Shown here piece after piece: positions 24,027-34,892 of a stretch of DNA of 64,000 nucleotides. The stretch spans positions 1,156,037-1,220,036 of the forward strand of contig NW_006766886.1 of assembly GCF_000275845.1 (NCBI RefSeq). The letters are read 5' to 3'. The DNA comes from Dichomitus squalens LYAD-421 SS1. Its lineage: Eukaryota; Basidiomycota; Agaricomycetes; Polyporales; Polyporaceae. The notes under the pieces are model-generated. The model worked only from the letters and a program-made list of their open reading frames with translations. It ran no database searches and was not told where the DNA came from. The first letter of the stretch is position 1, and each line of letters opens with the position of its first letter. Both the position numbers and the translations under genes were made by a program.

Positions 24027-25972
24027 TCAGCGTATAGCCTCACCATTGAGGAGATGTGCTGGGGGTTGAGTTTCCGTTCGCTGTGTAGTATGATGTTGAG
24101 AACGGGTCGATTCAAGCATATCTTGTAGCAGGACATGTTCTTGCCCCGACAGGCCCAAGAAGCCAAGTTCCAAGCTTTCCAGCAGCACCTCCGGCAGCGC
24201 GGGCTCAACGAGGTCAGGATCCTTCTCGGCAAGGGCAGCGAGGCCTGACACCAGCCTGCTCGCGCTGGGCACATCGTATCCCGTGCCTTCTTCGTTGCTT
24301 CTCCGAAGGGTCCTGGTCAAGTCGCGAAGGAGCTCCTGAAGCTGCTGCCGGTGGTATGGCTCGGGCTCTCCTTCCTTCCAGTCGAACCAGTGCGGAAGCA
24401 GGGCCACGACGCACGCCTTCATGAACAAGTCGGGAATATCATGTTGGTAGCAATCCTTGGCGAACGACATGATGCCGCCAATCGCTACATGTGCGTTCGA
24501 AGGTAAGAAGGGGGTCCATCTCGAGTCGAGGATGTTGACAAACCTGTGGGATTGTAGGAGTACGTCCACGCCAGCCCACCTTCGTGCAGCAGATTGAGCG
24601 CGGCGCGGCGTAAGCGGAACGGTTCGCTCTTGTTCACCAAACCGGCCACGCCGTCCAATACCGACCGAACCAGCGCCGGAAGCTTCTCCTCGGCCGCGCT
24701 GGCCCCGACAGCAAGCTCCCAGAGACTCCAGAGTACGTCCATCGGACTGATGATGGATGGGTCGTGGTCGCGTGGGAGGTGGCGAAGAAGCTTCAGCAGC
24801 ATGTTAACTGTCCGCGTCCTCGTCTCCGCGTCCATGTTCGCCCCCGCGTCCCGCAATAGCTCACCGCAGGAGCGCGAACGTACTTTCGATATCAGGGCGG
24901 CCGCAGAGAGGTGTAACTTTCGCGCGATGGTCCTAAACACGAGGGCACTGGCGTTGTACGCGCTGAGTTCCGGGATGACGGCGATCAGAGAGTCCTGCGC
25001 GTCGGCATGGTCGATGTACGTGGTGTGGATCCATGTCATGGCTTGGAGGTCGAGTTCGTCCTGACAGGTCTGCACCTCACCGCTGTCACGCTCGCCCCAA
25101 TTGTCGAACGTCGGCTTGCGTGAGAGCCAAATTGTTGGTAGTTCAGGGGTGTGCTGAGGACGGAACATTGCCCATAGTCTACGAACCGATCTGGTGAGCT
25201 TCCTCTGTACCCGGATTATTGCCCAGGACTGCGGGGATTTATAAGGGCAGCGGCCGGAGAATGCGGGCGCGATGGTGCTAACGACATAGAAGAGCAAGAC
25301 GGCCCCAACGAGGGACGTGATAATACCGGCGACGAGTGGCTGCAGCAAGAACAGGAAGTCGACGAGTCCGGCTAGGAATAATATCAAGGATGCCTCGAGC
25401 AGGATGGGAAGGAACGCCATGATCTCCGGGACATGCCATGCGATCAGTCCCTCGAAACGATGCTGCCGCAATCGGACGCTGTCGCGGGAGGAGAGGGATA
25501 CGGCAGCCATGTATTCGCGAAGCCATTGCTTGACCATGATTCCCAGGAGGGCGGAGAAGAGCGCGCACACAAGACTGGTAAACCAAAGTACGTTGATACG
25601 CACGCTCTGGGCAGAGGCACGGCCCTGGGTGGGACCCGACGTAGGACGCGGTACCGCGGCAGACGTAAAGTTGCCACCAAGTTGTTGGAGCTGATGCGAG
25701 ATTGTCTCCAAGGCTTGTATCGTGGATAGCGATGGGTCTGGCTGGAGAAGCTTGTACGCCTCTATGTTGAAAGCCGTGACGACCGCCGAGAACAAACCAG
25801 CCTAGTTATCCCTAGTCAGGATCGATCGCTGTTCAGATGTGAGGTGCTAGCAACACACAAAGACTAGTAAGGTATCGACTTCTTCCTTCCAGTTTTGGAC
25901 CATTGCTTCGTCGTGGTCCTTCATGAGATGGGAATAGTAGGACCAATCTACGGGGTGCTCATCACGGTCCAC
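24027..25972 (-). CDS. DUF6535-like multi-pass membrane protein, probable frameshift
   Basis: Basidiomycete-specific family of unknown function. Exon 25859-25972 (DEHPVDWSYYSHLMKD...TLLVF) joins a long exon ending at 25801 (AGLFSAVVTAFNIEAYKLL) across a 57-bp intron. The long exon has a membrane helix at INVLWFTSLVCALFSALLG, a hairpin of two or three helices (LILFLAGLVDFLFLL, VGAVLLFYVVSTIAP) and then a cytosolic helical region. The coding frame changes near 24555-24570: the upstream frame breaks after HEGGLAWT, while the downstream frame carries the matching continuation (SHRFVNILDSRWTPFLPSN...IGGIMSFAKDC). The only GT...AG pair that would fix it is 20 bp apart, too short for an intron here, so a one-base indel or sequencing error is more likely. 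The 5' exon with the start codon was not resolved. Confidence 0.65.
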
Positions 25973-26372
25973 CTAAAAGTTGGCTATCAGCCATGCGCAT
26001 GTAACCTGAAAACCGGGTTCATTGTAACCTGTGACGTCTTTCGTGGCGCTGCAGCAGAGGAGTGGGAGGGCATGCGGATACGAGGATAGGCGGACATCGC
26101 ATACGGCGAGCTGCAACGACGTCCTTGGCAGGATCTTGGTCGAGTGCGGGTAGAGTGTTCATATAGTCACGTTGCGAGCTTGGACGGTTGTAATGCACTC
26201 TAGTACACTGCCCTCATGTGAAAAGGAAGCCGCAACGAAGATGGACGCAGTGACAGCCTCAGCTCTGGACACCGCCGTCGGACCCAGACTTCCAGTAGCT
26301 AGTACAGGTGCGGGGGCAAGGGGTCGCAGAAGCGTCCGGGGCTTGCCAAAGAGGCCAAATTCAATATAAATG
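25973..26372. other. Upstream region of DUF6535-like gene
   Basis: It probably contains the unresolved first exon and promoter of the minus-strand gene. A minus-strand ATG near 26162 opens a frame (MNTLPALDQDPAKDVV...) that could be the true N-terminus, but the linking splice sites are unclear. Confidence 0.35.
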
Positions 26373-27083
26373 TGTTTTGGACAATGATTATTGTCCAGGG
26401 TCTATGACAGCGTAACTCGTGCCACCCCCTCGCCGCTTTACATCTGCTTTGTCTCTAGTAGTATATAGGTTAAGGGCTCGCAGCCCAGGATCCTCGTCCC
26501 CTCGCCCTTCGGGAGCTCGCGCTCCTCGAGCTTTCGTTTTTTGCCCGCTGGTTGGTGCACACCACGTCGTTCACGGTGTTGCCCAATGGGGACCACCAGC
26601 TCCTTTCTTCGGCGATCCGCTCGCCACCCCTCCGGGCATCCGTGCCCTCGCCACTCGCCACTCCTCCGGGCAGCTCGCTGCGCCCTCTCGTCGTTCCGCC
26701 TGCCCTCCGGGGCCTCTTACGCGGTGATCCGCTCACTGCTTCCTCCCCAACCCGGCCCCCCGCCCGGCCGCATCATGCTCACTCCATCCCTTCTCCTCGG
26801 GCCGGCCCGCCCTCCCTCGATGAATCCGCTCGCCATCACTCCTCCTTGGGCCCGGCCCCGGTGCCGGCCCCCGTTTGGGTGCAATCACTTCCCTTTGGGC
26901 CGATCCTCACGCTCAGCCTCCCGAGCCTCCGGCTCTCCGCTTCACTCTCCTTCCTGGCTTGAGCTCGGCCCACCGGTCGCGCGAGAGAGCGGTGGCGACA
27001 CGGACTCGGTGGTCCCGCGCAGCTTCCGTAGCGCGCGCCCAATACCATCGTTTTCCGTCCTGCCCGAGTATAGCGTGCATAGA
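26373..27083 (+). repeat. Paired repeat, copy 1 (711 bp)
   Basis: Begins TGTTTTGGACAATGATTATT and ends GCGTGCATAGA. It abuts copy 2 (27084-27456). The first 169 bp and last 128 bp are identical to copy 2, but the middle (26542-26955) is different. The first 25 bp contain a perfect inverted repeat, TGGACAAT/ATTGTCCA. A TATATAGG box lies about 90 bp in. TG at the start and GTGCA near the end suggest an LTR-like or small non-autonomous element; this is inference. Open frames inside are shared between the copies only in the repeated ends and are not genes. Confidence 0.75.
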
Positions 27084-27456
27084 TGTTTTGGACAATGATT
27101 ATTGTCCAGGGTCTATGACAGCGTAACTCGTGCCACCCCCTCGCCGCTTTACATCTGCTTTGTCTCTAGTAGTATATAGGTTAAGGGCTCGCAGCCCAGG
27201 ATCCTCGTCCCCTCGCCCTTCGGGAGCTCGCGCTCCTCGAGCTTTCGTTTTTGCACCCACCCTTCCGCTGCCCCATTTTTGGTCTCGCTTAGCTACGTCT
27301 CATGTATCAGGTACATTCGCCTTCCGCCGGCTTGAGCTCGGCCCACCGGTCGCGCGAGAGAGCGGTGGCGACACGGACTCGGTGGTCCCGCGCAGCTTCC
27401 GTAGCGCGCGCCCAATACCATCGTTTTCCGTCCTGCCCGAGTATAGCGTGCATAGA
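27084..27456 (+). repeat. Paired repeat, copy 2 (373 bp)
   Basis: Directly follows copy 1. It has the same 169-bp left end (27084-27252) and 128-bp right end (27329-27456), flanking a 76-bp middle unrelated to the middle of copy 1. Confidence 0.75.
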
Positions 27457-27949
27457 ATGGCTGTGGTGACGTGAGTACTGTTCTTATGACCGCCATTCAA
27501 CGAATTCTGATAACCCCACATCTGACAAGCTTCTTTCCCACTCAGGCCTTGGCAGCAGGCTAAGTTGGGCGACGGTACTGAGCTCAGGCAGCTGTTTCCG
27601 CTGTAGTGTCTATGAGAACAGTGAGCACTAATGTTGCATGACGTCCTTTTGAAAAAAAAAAGCTTAAAAAATCTGTGTATCTTAATGAGTAGCAAGTTGC
27701 CACGGTTGCGCCGGGTTGAGAGGAGAGAGAGAACAGCGGGCTCCGAGCCGCAGTAGTACCTAGTAATGAGACACGGGCACGTGACAAGTCGCGTCGAGAA
27801 CGAGGGCGTCTATGGCCACGCGGTTCAAGTTCGAGTTCGGGCGTCCGTCTCTTGCCAGGTTCCTGCTTTGTCGACCACCTCCCTTTGTCCTTCCTCCGAG
27901 CTATTCATTCCTTTCCTTTCTCTTGAGCCTCCTCTTGGCGACACCAACC
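27457..27949. other. Promoter region of the GBD/FH3 gene
   Basis: A poly-A tract (27651-27661) and pyrimidine-rich sequence lie just before the ATG at 27950. An in-frame ATG at 27812 would add 46 hydrophobic residues; the shorter start is preferred because the added sequence does not look like a soluble protein's N-terminus. Confidence 0.4.
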
Positions 27950-30325
27950 ATGTTCAAAAGCATCCTTCCTTCAAGGCGCATCCCGTCCTCCGACTTTCAG
28001 ATGCTCACCTCGCCAATAGACTCTACTGAATCGGACGCTACCGGTAAAGAGAACTACTTCGCAAACGCTTACGACACCAACACGACCAACAACGCGAAAC
28101 CTAAGGCCGACAAGCGAAAGAAGATGAAGGGCAAGGCGCAGCCCGAATCAGAGGCACCCCAGGACTTCGACAAACTGCTGGTGAGCCTCCCCTTCGCTTC
28201 TCCCCTTCGCTTGAGCTATACCTATGTGAGATGGATGTACGCATGTATCCGTCTTGTCGAGTGAACAATCCTTGCTGCCGTCACACTGCAGTTGCTGTAA
28301 TCCAAGCATACGCCGGGTGTCGGCGGATCTTCACTGCACACTGGAGCCACTCGTCCCAGCGCCAGGAATTGAGACAACATGTTGCTGACATCCTACACAC
28401 TCAGGACGAACTTCAAATTCCCTCGACTCTCCGGCCAAAGCTGGCTACCATGGACCCTACGGTCAAGGCCGCCTTCTTGAAGTCGTCACACGTCCTCGCG
28501 CAGATGAAGCCTGCGCCTACACCTTTCACGCCCCGTACTCTCCGACGCGCACAAAGTAGCGAATCGGTACTCTCCTCACCTCGCCCCCAGAAGCCGACTC
28601 TTGAGGAGTACGATCTTACGGAATCGCCTATCGCTCCTATGGCCCTCGGTACTGGCCACTCTCGCGGCAAGTCTCTGGACATACGCCGGCAAGCACTCGA
28701 CCCGAGGCCAGCACCTGTTGCTCCGCTTAAGGTGTCGAAGGACAAGAAGAAATCGGTTGCGACCACGCCGGAAAAATATGTCAAGATCCTCTTGGCGGAG
28801 TCCAGCACGAGCATGGACATCGAGGTTGTGAAGAAGCTCCGCCTTCTGCTCCGGAACGAGTCCGCGAGGTCGGTTGTATCTTTACGTAGTATTCGCATGA
28901 GCTGACAGGACTGCAGTTGGACGGAGGCTTTCCTTCAGCATGGTGGCTACGATGCCATCCTCACCCGACTAAACGAGATCCTTGATGTGGAGTGGCGGTA
29001 GGTGGCTTACTATGATCGTGCATGCTGTGTCCCAAGTGCTCATTGCGTGACCAGAGAAGAGCAGCACGACGATCAGATGCTTTTCGAACTGTTGCGCTGC
29101 GTAAAGGCATTGTCCACCTCGGCAGTCGGCTGCGCGGCTCTTCGGGCCCAGTGCCCAGCACCGTTCGACAAGCTTGTCAGGCTTCTCTACTCGGACAAGA
29201 AGCCCGGTGATGTCCCAACAAGGCAGCTTATCGTAGAGCTGCTGCTGAATCTGTTCGACCTATACCCCCCTTCCTCCCTCCCATCAACAGGCAGCCCTGG
29301 AGCAGGGCTCGCACACTCTCGCTCACGGTCTATTCCTTGGGAACTCTCGGCAACCGCCATGAGTTCCACAAGCAATCTGGTCGTGCTTCCACGTCCACAC
29401 TCTACCCTCTTCTCCTTCATCAAGGCTTTGCTACTCACGCCCGCGCCACCCCCTAGCGAAGCCCCCGCCACGCCCATCCAGCCGCATGAGTTCATCGAGG
29501 AACTGCATCGGCCACGCGTTTACAAGACTTACCTGCAGGAGCTTAGCGACCTCTGCAGAGACTACTTTTGGGTCTTTTGCCATCCCAGCAATGCGATCTG
29601 GGAACTGAGCGAGACTGACGAGGCGAAGGTGGAGAAGCCTCGTGCGCCTGGCGGTATGACAGGGGGCGTTGAGTTCGAGGCGATGTGCTACATGGTGAGT
29701 CCGGCGTTGAGAGTGTCATGTTCGGCGATGTTCTGATGTGTTGTATGTAGACGATGCACTTCAAGTTCGTCAACGCCATCGCGAGCCACGTCCGTGCACT
29801 CAACCTGCCGAAGGAGCACGAACACTCAGCATACCGCTTCCACCAGGACATGTTCCTGTCTGGGATTGAGCGCATCCTCTCGGTACGTCCCTCCCCACAA
29901 CTATATGCGTCCCGGAACGCTTATATTCACCGCGTACGTTCCGCCAGATCGCGCGCAAGGCGTCGACCACCTATTATCCGACGCTTCACCTCGAGATCGC
30001 GCGGTACGTCGCTTTCGCCGGGCTATCCGGAATCGACGTGCCCTGGTCGCTCTCGCGCATGATCGGCCAGCCCCCCACAGCGATGCGCAAGCAGCCCGTC
30101 ATCCCCTCCGCACCCGTCATCCCTCCCCGGACGCCACCCTCGCGGAGCATGCCGACTACGCCGACAAAGCGTGGAGCACCCCCGGCGGGTTTCGCTGGAT
30201 ACGCAGCGCCACAGCAGCTCGTATACCCGTCAGGGCACGGCGGAGCGCCGAGCAGGACCTCGGTCGACCGCGAGCGCGAACGGGCCCAACCGCAGAGCAG
30301 GAAGGTCACTCCTATGTTCAACTGA
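27950..30325 (+). CDS. GBD/FH3-type (formin N-terminal-like) armadillo protein
   Basis: Six exons (27950-28180, 28405-28868, 28917-28997, 29055-29694, 29751-29882, 29948-30325) give 641 aa. The middle resembles the GTPase-binding and FH3 domains of diaphanous-type formins: FDKLLDELQIPSTLRPKL, TTPEKYVKILLAESS, LRLLLRNESASWTEAFLQHGGYDAIL, ELLRCVKALSTSAVGCAAL, PTRQLIVELLLNLFDLYP. No FH1 poly-Pro or FH2 actin-nucleating domain follows. The C-terminus is Pro/Ser/Arg-rich and disordered (PPRTPPSRSMPTTPTKRG). So it likely binds a Rho GTPase and acts as a polarity scaffold; this role is inferred from domain type. The first intron is long (224 bp); the others are 48-65 bp. Confidence 0.85.
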
Positions 30326-30869
30326 GGGTGGTGCGCTTCCCGAGGCGATAGACTTTTGCGCACACGAATGGACGACGGCGTGACAATCTTCAATATATGC
30401 GCATGCTTCGTCTTTCTCATATGTTTCATTCCGCTTTCGATGTCCTGGATTTGTTGTGTTCTATTACTGCAGTTGCGTTGACGACGACGACGACGCGTGA
30501 CGATGCTATGTGCTTGTACTTATGTATGTCTGAACGAAGTTCTGATGGACTGTGAAGTTTCCGAAGAAGTTTATTGAATGTCTCGATTCTGTGTGTCGTC
30601 CAAATAGGATTCATGGCCACTTTCTTGGTAGAATTGACTTCCCCAAGGGCAAGGATGAATACCAGACCGTTGGGCGCCAGTGTCGTCGGCAGACTTGAAC
30701 GCAGTGGCGCCTAATTGAAGTCCAAGCTTGAACTTGAAGGTGACTTCGTTCCCATTAGTAGGTCTCTCTCCTCAGTCCTCTACTTTCCTATCTTAATCCC
30801 GCTATGTGTGTACAAACGCATTCTAAAACTGTATTGTGACACTACTCCTTTCCTACGCGCAGACGGGCC
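30326..30869. other. Intergenic
   Basis: The 3' flank of the GBD/FH3 gene and upstream region of the F-box gene. A short GAC triplet run occurs near 30480. No other feature was seen. Confidence 0.5.
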
Positions 30870-32858
30870 ATGTCTTCAACGACTTCGTTGGAGAGTTTCT
30901 GCTCTCTTCCGGAGGATATCTTGGTCCGTATCTTCCTTTCCAGTGAATTAGATGCGGTCATCGCATGCAAGCGGGTGAGTTAATCAACCTCCACATAAGT
31001 TGACGCATACACTTCTCACGCTCACACTAGGTTTGCCGCCGTTTCCAACGTCTGATGGACGGCGACATCTATCTCCAATACAAGATAGAACTCGCACTCA
31101 GTGGCATGATCGATGGCCCGCAGAGCTACCCCATGAGCGTGGTCGAGCGACTGCAACTCCTACGAGAGTACAGCAAGAAGTACCACGCCCTGTACTTCAC
31201 CTCCTCCGAATTCAAGTACTCCTGGCAGCTATGGCCGAGAACCGGAACGCGGTGGAAGTTCTTTCTGGGCTTTGGAGGGACCATCTCGTACATCGTCGTC
31301 AAGCCCGCGCAAAGAGAGATCAGCATCTCTGCGCCGCCATTGTTCACGGGACTGCGCGAGATGCGAGACTGGGTCGTGCCGTACGATGCGTTTATGGAAG
31401 ATGTGGATCGGGAGATACTGTGCGCCTCGGCCGACGTATCGCAGGACCTCCTCCTCGTTGCTGTTCATGGTGAAGATACCCGGCACGTCCTGACGTTGAA
31501 AGGCAAAATCTTCAGCTGAGGTGTTAATGAAGTGCGTCTAGACAGATCACTGTATATCTGCGCTCTTTGGACGATGCGGAACGACCGCATCCCTGCGCAC
31601 TACAGCCGACGCTGCCAATCACGACGACGGAGGACTTGTACCCTTTCACCTGGGACCACGAGCGGCCGACACCACTCTCTATGAAATCGTGCGATGTTCA
31701 AATCCACAACAATATTATTGCTTGGAAGGTGGTCGTCGGTGTCGATGTCGCAGACCCCAGCGATGTCGAAATATGGGACTGGACAGAAGGACGGCGAATA
31801 TATGTCAGTCGATTCTCACAATTGCAGAGCCCTACTCTCGGCTGACGAGAGTGATGACGCTGTGTTCCAGCATTCTCCGCAAAACCCCGAGGACTCCTTC
31901 ACCCTGAGTGACGATGCACATATAGTCCACGTGCGCCTTGCGGGGCAGCACCTCTGCGTTGAATGCTTATGACCACAGCGCCAGGAAGAGTGGCCGCTCG
32001 GCCTATTGCTCAAGGTCCCTCCTGCCCACACGCTCGTCTCGATCCAGGCATGGAGCATCCCTTCGCCTCCTTCATCAGACCCTCAGCCGTTCTGGACGAA
32101 CCCTGATCTCCGAGTTGTGGTGGTCAGGTTCGTGAAAGAGGTTGCGCTGCTGATCCCGTACCAGACGTTCCGCGACGCGTTGTCGGTCGCTGTGTCCCCC
32201 AAGCAGAACCCTCCGCACCGTGCGCCCTACGAGTATTCAATCGCATGGAAGGACTGGATCCCTCGCGGGGCCCTGCTCGTCCACATCCCACGGGCAGAGT
32301 CGATCTTGCATAGATGGAGCGTCCACCACTGCTATGCATACGGCTCCTAGGTCGCGGTACAGGGCTCCGAGCGGCCGGTCACCGTATTTGATCTCAACCC
32401 TTGGGCGGAACGCAACGCACGACGGTTCCAGCTGCCGGTTCTCTCTCCCTGGTCCCCCCAGAGTGGGGAAAACCCAAAGCGATTCTTTGGCACAAAGGAG
32501 GCAGCGCTACCACATGCCGCTAGGAATGTGTGCTATGCTTCTAATGGTATTGGGCAAGCGCCGTGTAGGCTTGCGATGGATCCGCTGGGGTTCACGGAAG
32601 TGGTGAGTGTCTATAGGAGGTGCACAGCCGCCTTGTACTCATTTGGTTTTACCAGTACTCGCAAGAGTTAACAATATGTCGGTTTCTGGGTTCTATATCC
32701 CGCTACGTTTGATGTATACGTTCGATGGGAACCGACAGCATGAACATGAGATTCGTGAGACTAGAGTACATGTTACGGATCACGTCAGGATCGTGGATGA
32801 TCTGAATGAGAACCCGAAGTGCGGGTTTATTGATGCGTCAAGAAGTAATTGTCCATGA
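30870..32858 (+). pseudogene. F-box protein gene with two in-frame stops
   Basis: F-box proteins recruit substrates to SCF ubiquitin ligases. Exons 30870-30974, 31031-31486, 31546-31803, 31871-32602 and a last exon from 32656 can be chained. The start encodes the F-box (LPEDILVRIFLSSELDAVIACKRVCRRFQRL). A long C-terminal region typical of basidiomycete F-box proteins follows (ITVYLRSLDD, EIWDWTEGRRIY, EEWPLGLLLKVPPAHTLVSIQAW). The frame is broken by TGA at 31970-31972 (CVECL*PQRQEEW) and TAG at 32348-32350 (CYAYGS*VAVQGSE), with clear homology continuing on both sides. Each stop is one C-to-T change from Arg (CGA) or Gln (CAG). The last exon also needs a frame adjustment. The gene may be recently inactivated, or truncated at about 300 aa and still made. 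Confidence 0.75.
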
Positions 32859-32881
32859 AGAAGTGGACAGCTGAGCATGCT

Positions 32882-34321
32882 CTAGGAGACCTCGATTGCA
32901 CCCCATTCCAGCACCCTAAATAGGCTTTCGTCCGTTGCCTCAGGCTTGACACCAATGACGGTCGCCCACCTCACCTCGCCAACACGGTCGCGCGCAGCAG
33001 ACCACATGTCAGCTTCAATGGCGGGCACGCCACGGAAGAGCATCATGACACGAGTAATCACGTCCGGCGCGGGCTGTATCACGAGCTCGGCCGCGCGTTC
33101 GTACGCAGGCTGAGGGACAAAACGGAGGGCGACGTAAGGTTCCTTCGATAACAAAGGTAACCAATACGTGATGAAGTCGTTGCGTGCTGCCGTATGCAGC
33201 ATGAGCTCCTTCAGGACGCCGTCGAGGTAAGGAAGGAGCTGTTGAAATGGTAGCAGCACGACTGTGGGAGTGTCAGGGCTGAGCGAGGGGTGTGCCGGAT
33301 CAAAGTGCTCGATGCTTGGAGCGTCCGCGGCACTGAGAGGAGGGCTCGGGGGAGCGGCACGTTCAAGGGCAGCTTCCCAAAAGATGTAGGACAGCTCGAG
33401 CCCGGTACCCTTCTCGACGAGGGTCCCGTCTGGGCTGGCGGAGACCGACCAGGTGGTAGTCTGTCTTCCGTCAGCGAGGAGCTTCGTGTCTGCCAGAGGG
33501 TATATGTGGGTGAACGTCCATTGGGGAACCAAGTGAACGGAGACAGTTGCATCGGGCATTGTCTCAGGCGGGAACAAATAGATGACAGGCTTGCGGTACC
33601 GTGGCCCCATATATGGGGTGTTGTCCGACGGAGTCCGGGAGCGACTCGGGAAGTCTGTGGGGGCATACGGAGACGAAGGTATGCTGTCCTCGGACTCAGG
33701 GGATAATGGGATGGGAGACGAGGCCTTGGGCAATGGCGATGGCCGCGGCCTGGAATGAGACTGAGAAGGACGAGAGTGGTGAGACGGCTGTGAAACTGGC
33801 GGGCGCACGCTTTGGGGCGAAGGATTGTACCTAGCCGGTTCGGTGAATGGCTGGATAGGGAAAATATGGCCGTTCTGTATTGTTGCTCTCACCTCGTGGA
33901 TGATTTTGCTGTAGACGGCGTCCCATCACGCTTGGGATAGGTCGGGGAAGGCAGAGGTTTCTCAACGAAGCGACCCTCCCGCTCGCTGCCAAAACTCTCG
34001 AATGCGGAAATTCTCACTAGTTCAACCAGTGAACCATCAGGAAGGCGCTTCAACAGGTCATCCGTGACCTCAATCCTTCCGCCGTCGGAAGTGCTTGTCA
34101 CTAAAACGTATTCGTGCTCTACACGCCCAAGCCGGAAATGGCGACATGCCTTTCTGATGATACTCTGGTGTTGATATAGGACACATCAGGTTTCGTCTTG
34201 TGCCCGATAGGAGGAGATATACCTCGGTGTCACTATTGTCAAACGGTGCAGAGCGGGAGCTCCAGCTGACGTGAACCAGCGGCGGTCTGTTACTGGAGAA
34301 AATCCGCTTGAGCAGCTTCAT
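32882..34321 (-). CDS. Conserved hypothetical protein, 423 aa
   Basis: Three minus-strand exons (34223-34321, 33893-34116, 32882-33830) give 423 aa in frame. I do not recognise a named domain. An N-terminal part of about 110 aa (MKLLKRIFSSNRPPLVHVSW, IEVTDDLLKRLPDGSLVELVRI) leads into a Pro/Ser-rich linker of about 90 aa. A folded-looking C-terminal part starts RKPVIYLFPPE and includes TFTHIYPLADTK, ELSYIFWEA and YWLPLLSKEPYVALRFVPQ. There is no signal peptide or membrane helix. The clean exon chain and domain-like C-terminus argue for a real gene. Its stop lies 23 bp from the end of the convergent F-box gene. Confidence 0.75.
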
Positions 34322-34892
34322 GGTTCCTTCAAGCTCAGTTTGCAACGCCTTGTGCCCAAGGGACTTCAGGTCGAGGGATGGGGCAGGAAGCTGATGTGAG
34401 GAGCAATGGCATGGTAATCTTTATATAGAGTCCGGCATCGCGAGTGCAAGGACATGCGTCCTCGGGAACCGCATACATCGCCGGAACTCCCTGAAGCGGC
34501 GAAGAAGCGGAGTTCGAACTAGAGTAGACACCGGCTTGTCCTCAATGGCTCTGCAGTATCTCTAAGTCCTGCTTGATACAGTATACGTTCTGAAGCTAGG
34601 CCATGACATTCAGCAGTGTCCAAGAAGGGATCTATCGCCCACGGCTGTGCGATTGACTGCTGACTATAAATCCGGGACTTGACGTGCTTGCATCATAAAA
34701 GGGCCACCGCAGATCCACGAGGCGTATTCGGATGTCCTTGTATCTTCTAGACGCCACGCAGTGGGAATACCGGTTTCCGAAACGTATCAGCGCCTTGAGA
34801 AACATACAAAGCTATAGATAGGTACTTCATAGTCTAAACGCCTCCCTCCTTGGGTTGACACCGCGGCCGCTCCAGGACTTTTCTCCCTCACA
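34322..34892. promoter_or_regulatory. Divergent intergenic region
   Basis: 571 bp between the starts of the 423-aa gene (minus) and the RS-rich membrane gene (plus). It should hold both promoters. No TATA box close to either start is obvious. Confidence 0.4.

Noticed and set aside
24551..24570. 20-bp GT...AG span as an intron in the DUF6535-like gene
   Set aside because: The shortest credible introns in this window are about 48 bp, so a frameshift explains the data better.
26419..27474. Open frames beginning with the same peptide in both repeat copies
   Set aside because: They are identical only because the 169-bp repeat ends are identical. There is no codon conservation beyond the repeat and no known domain.
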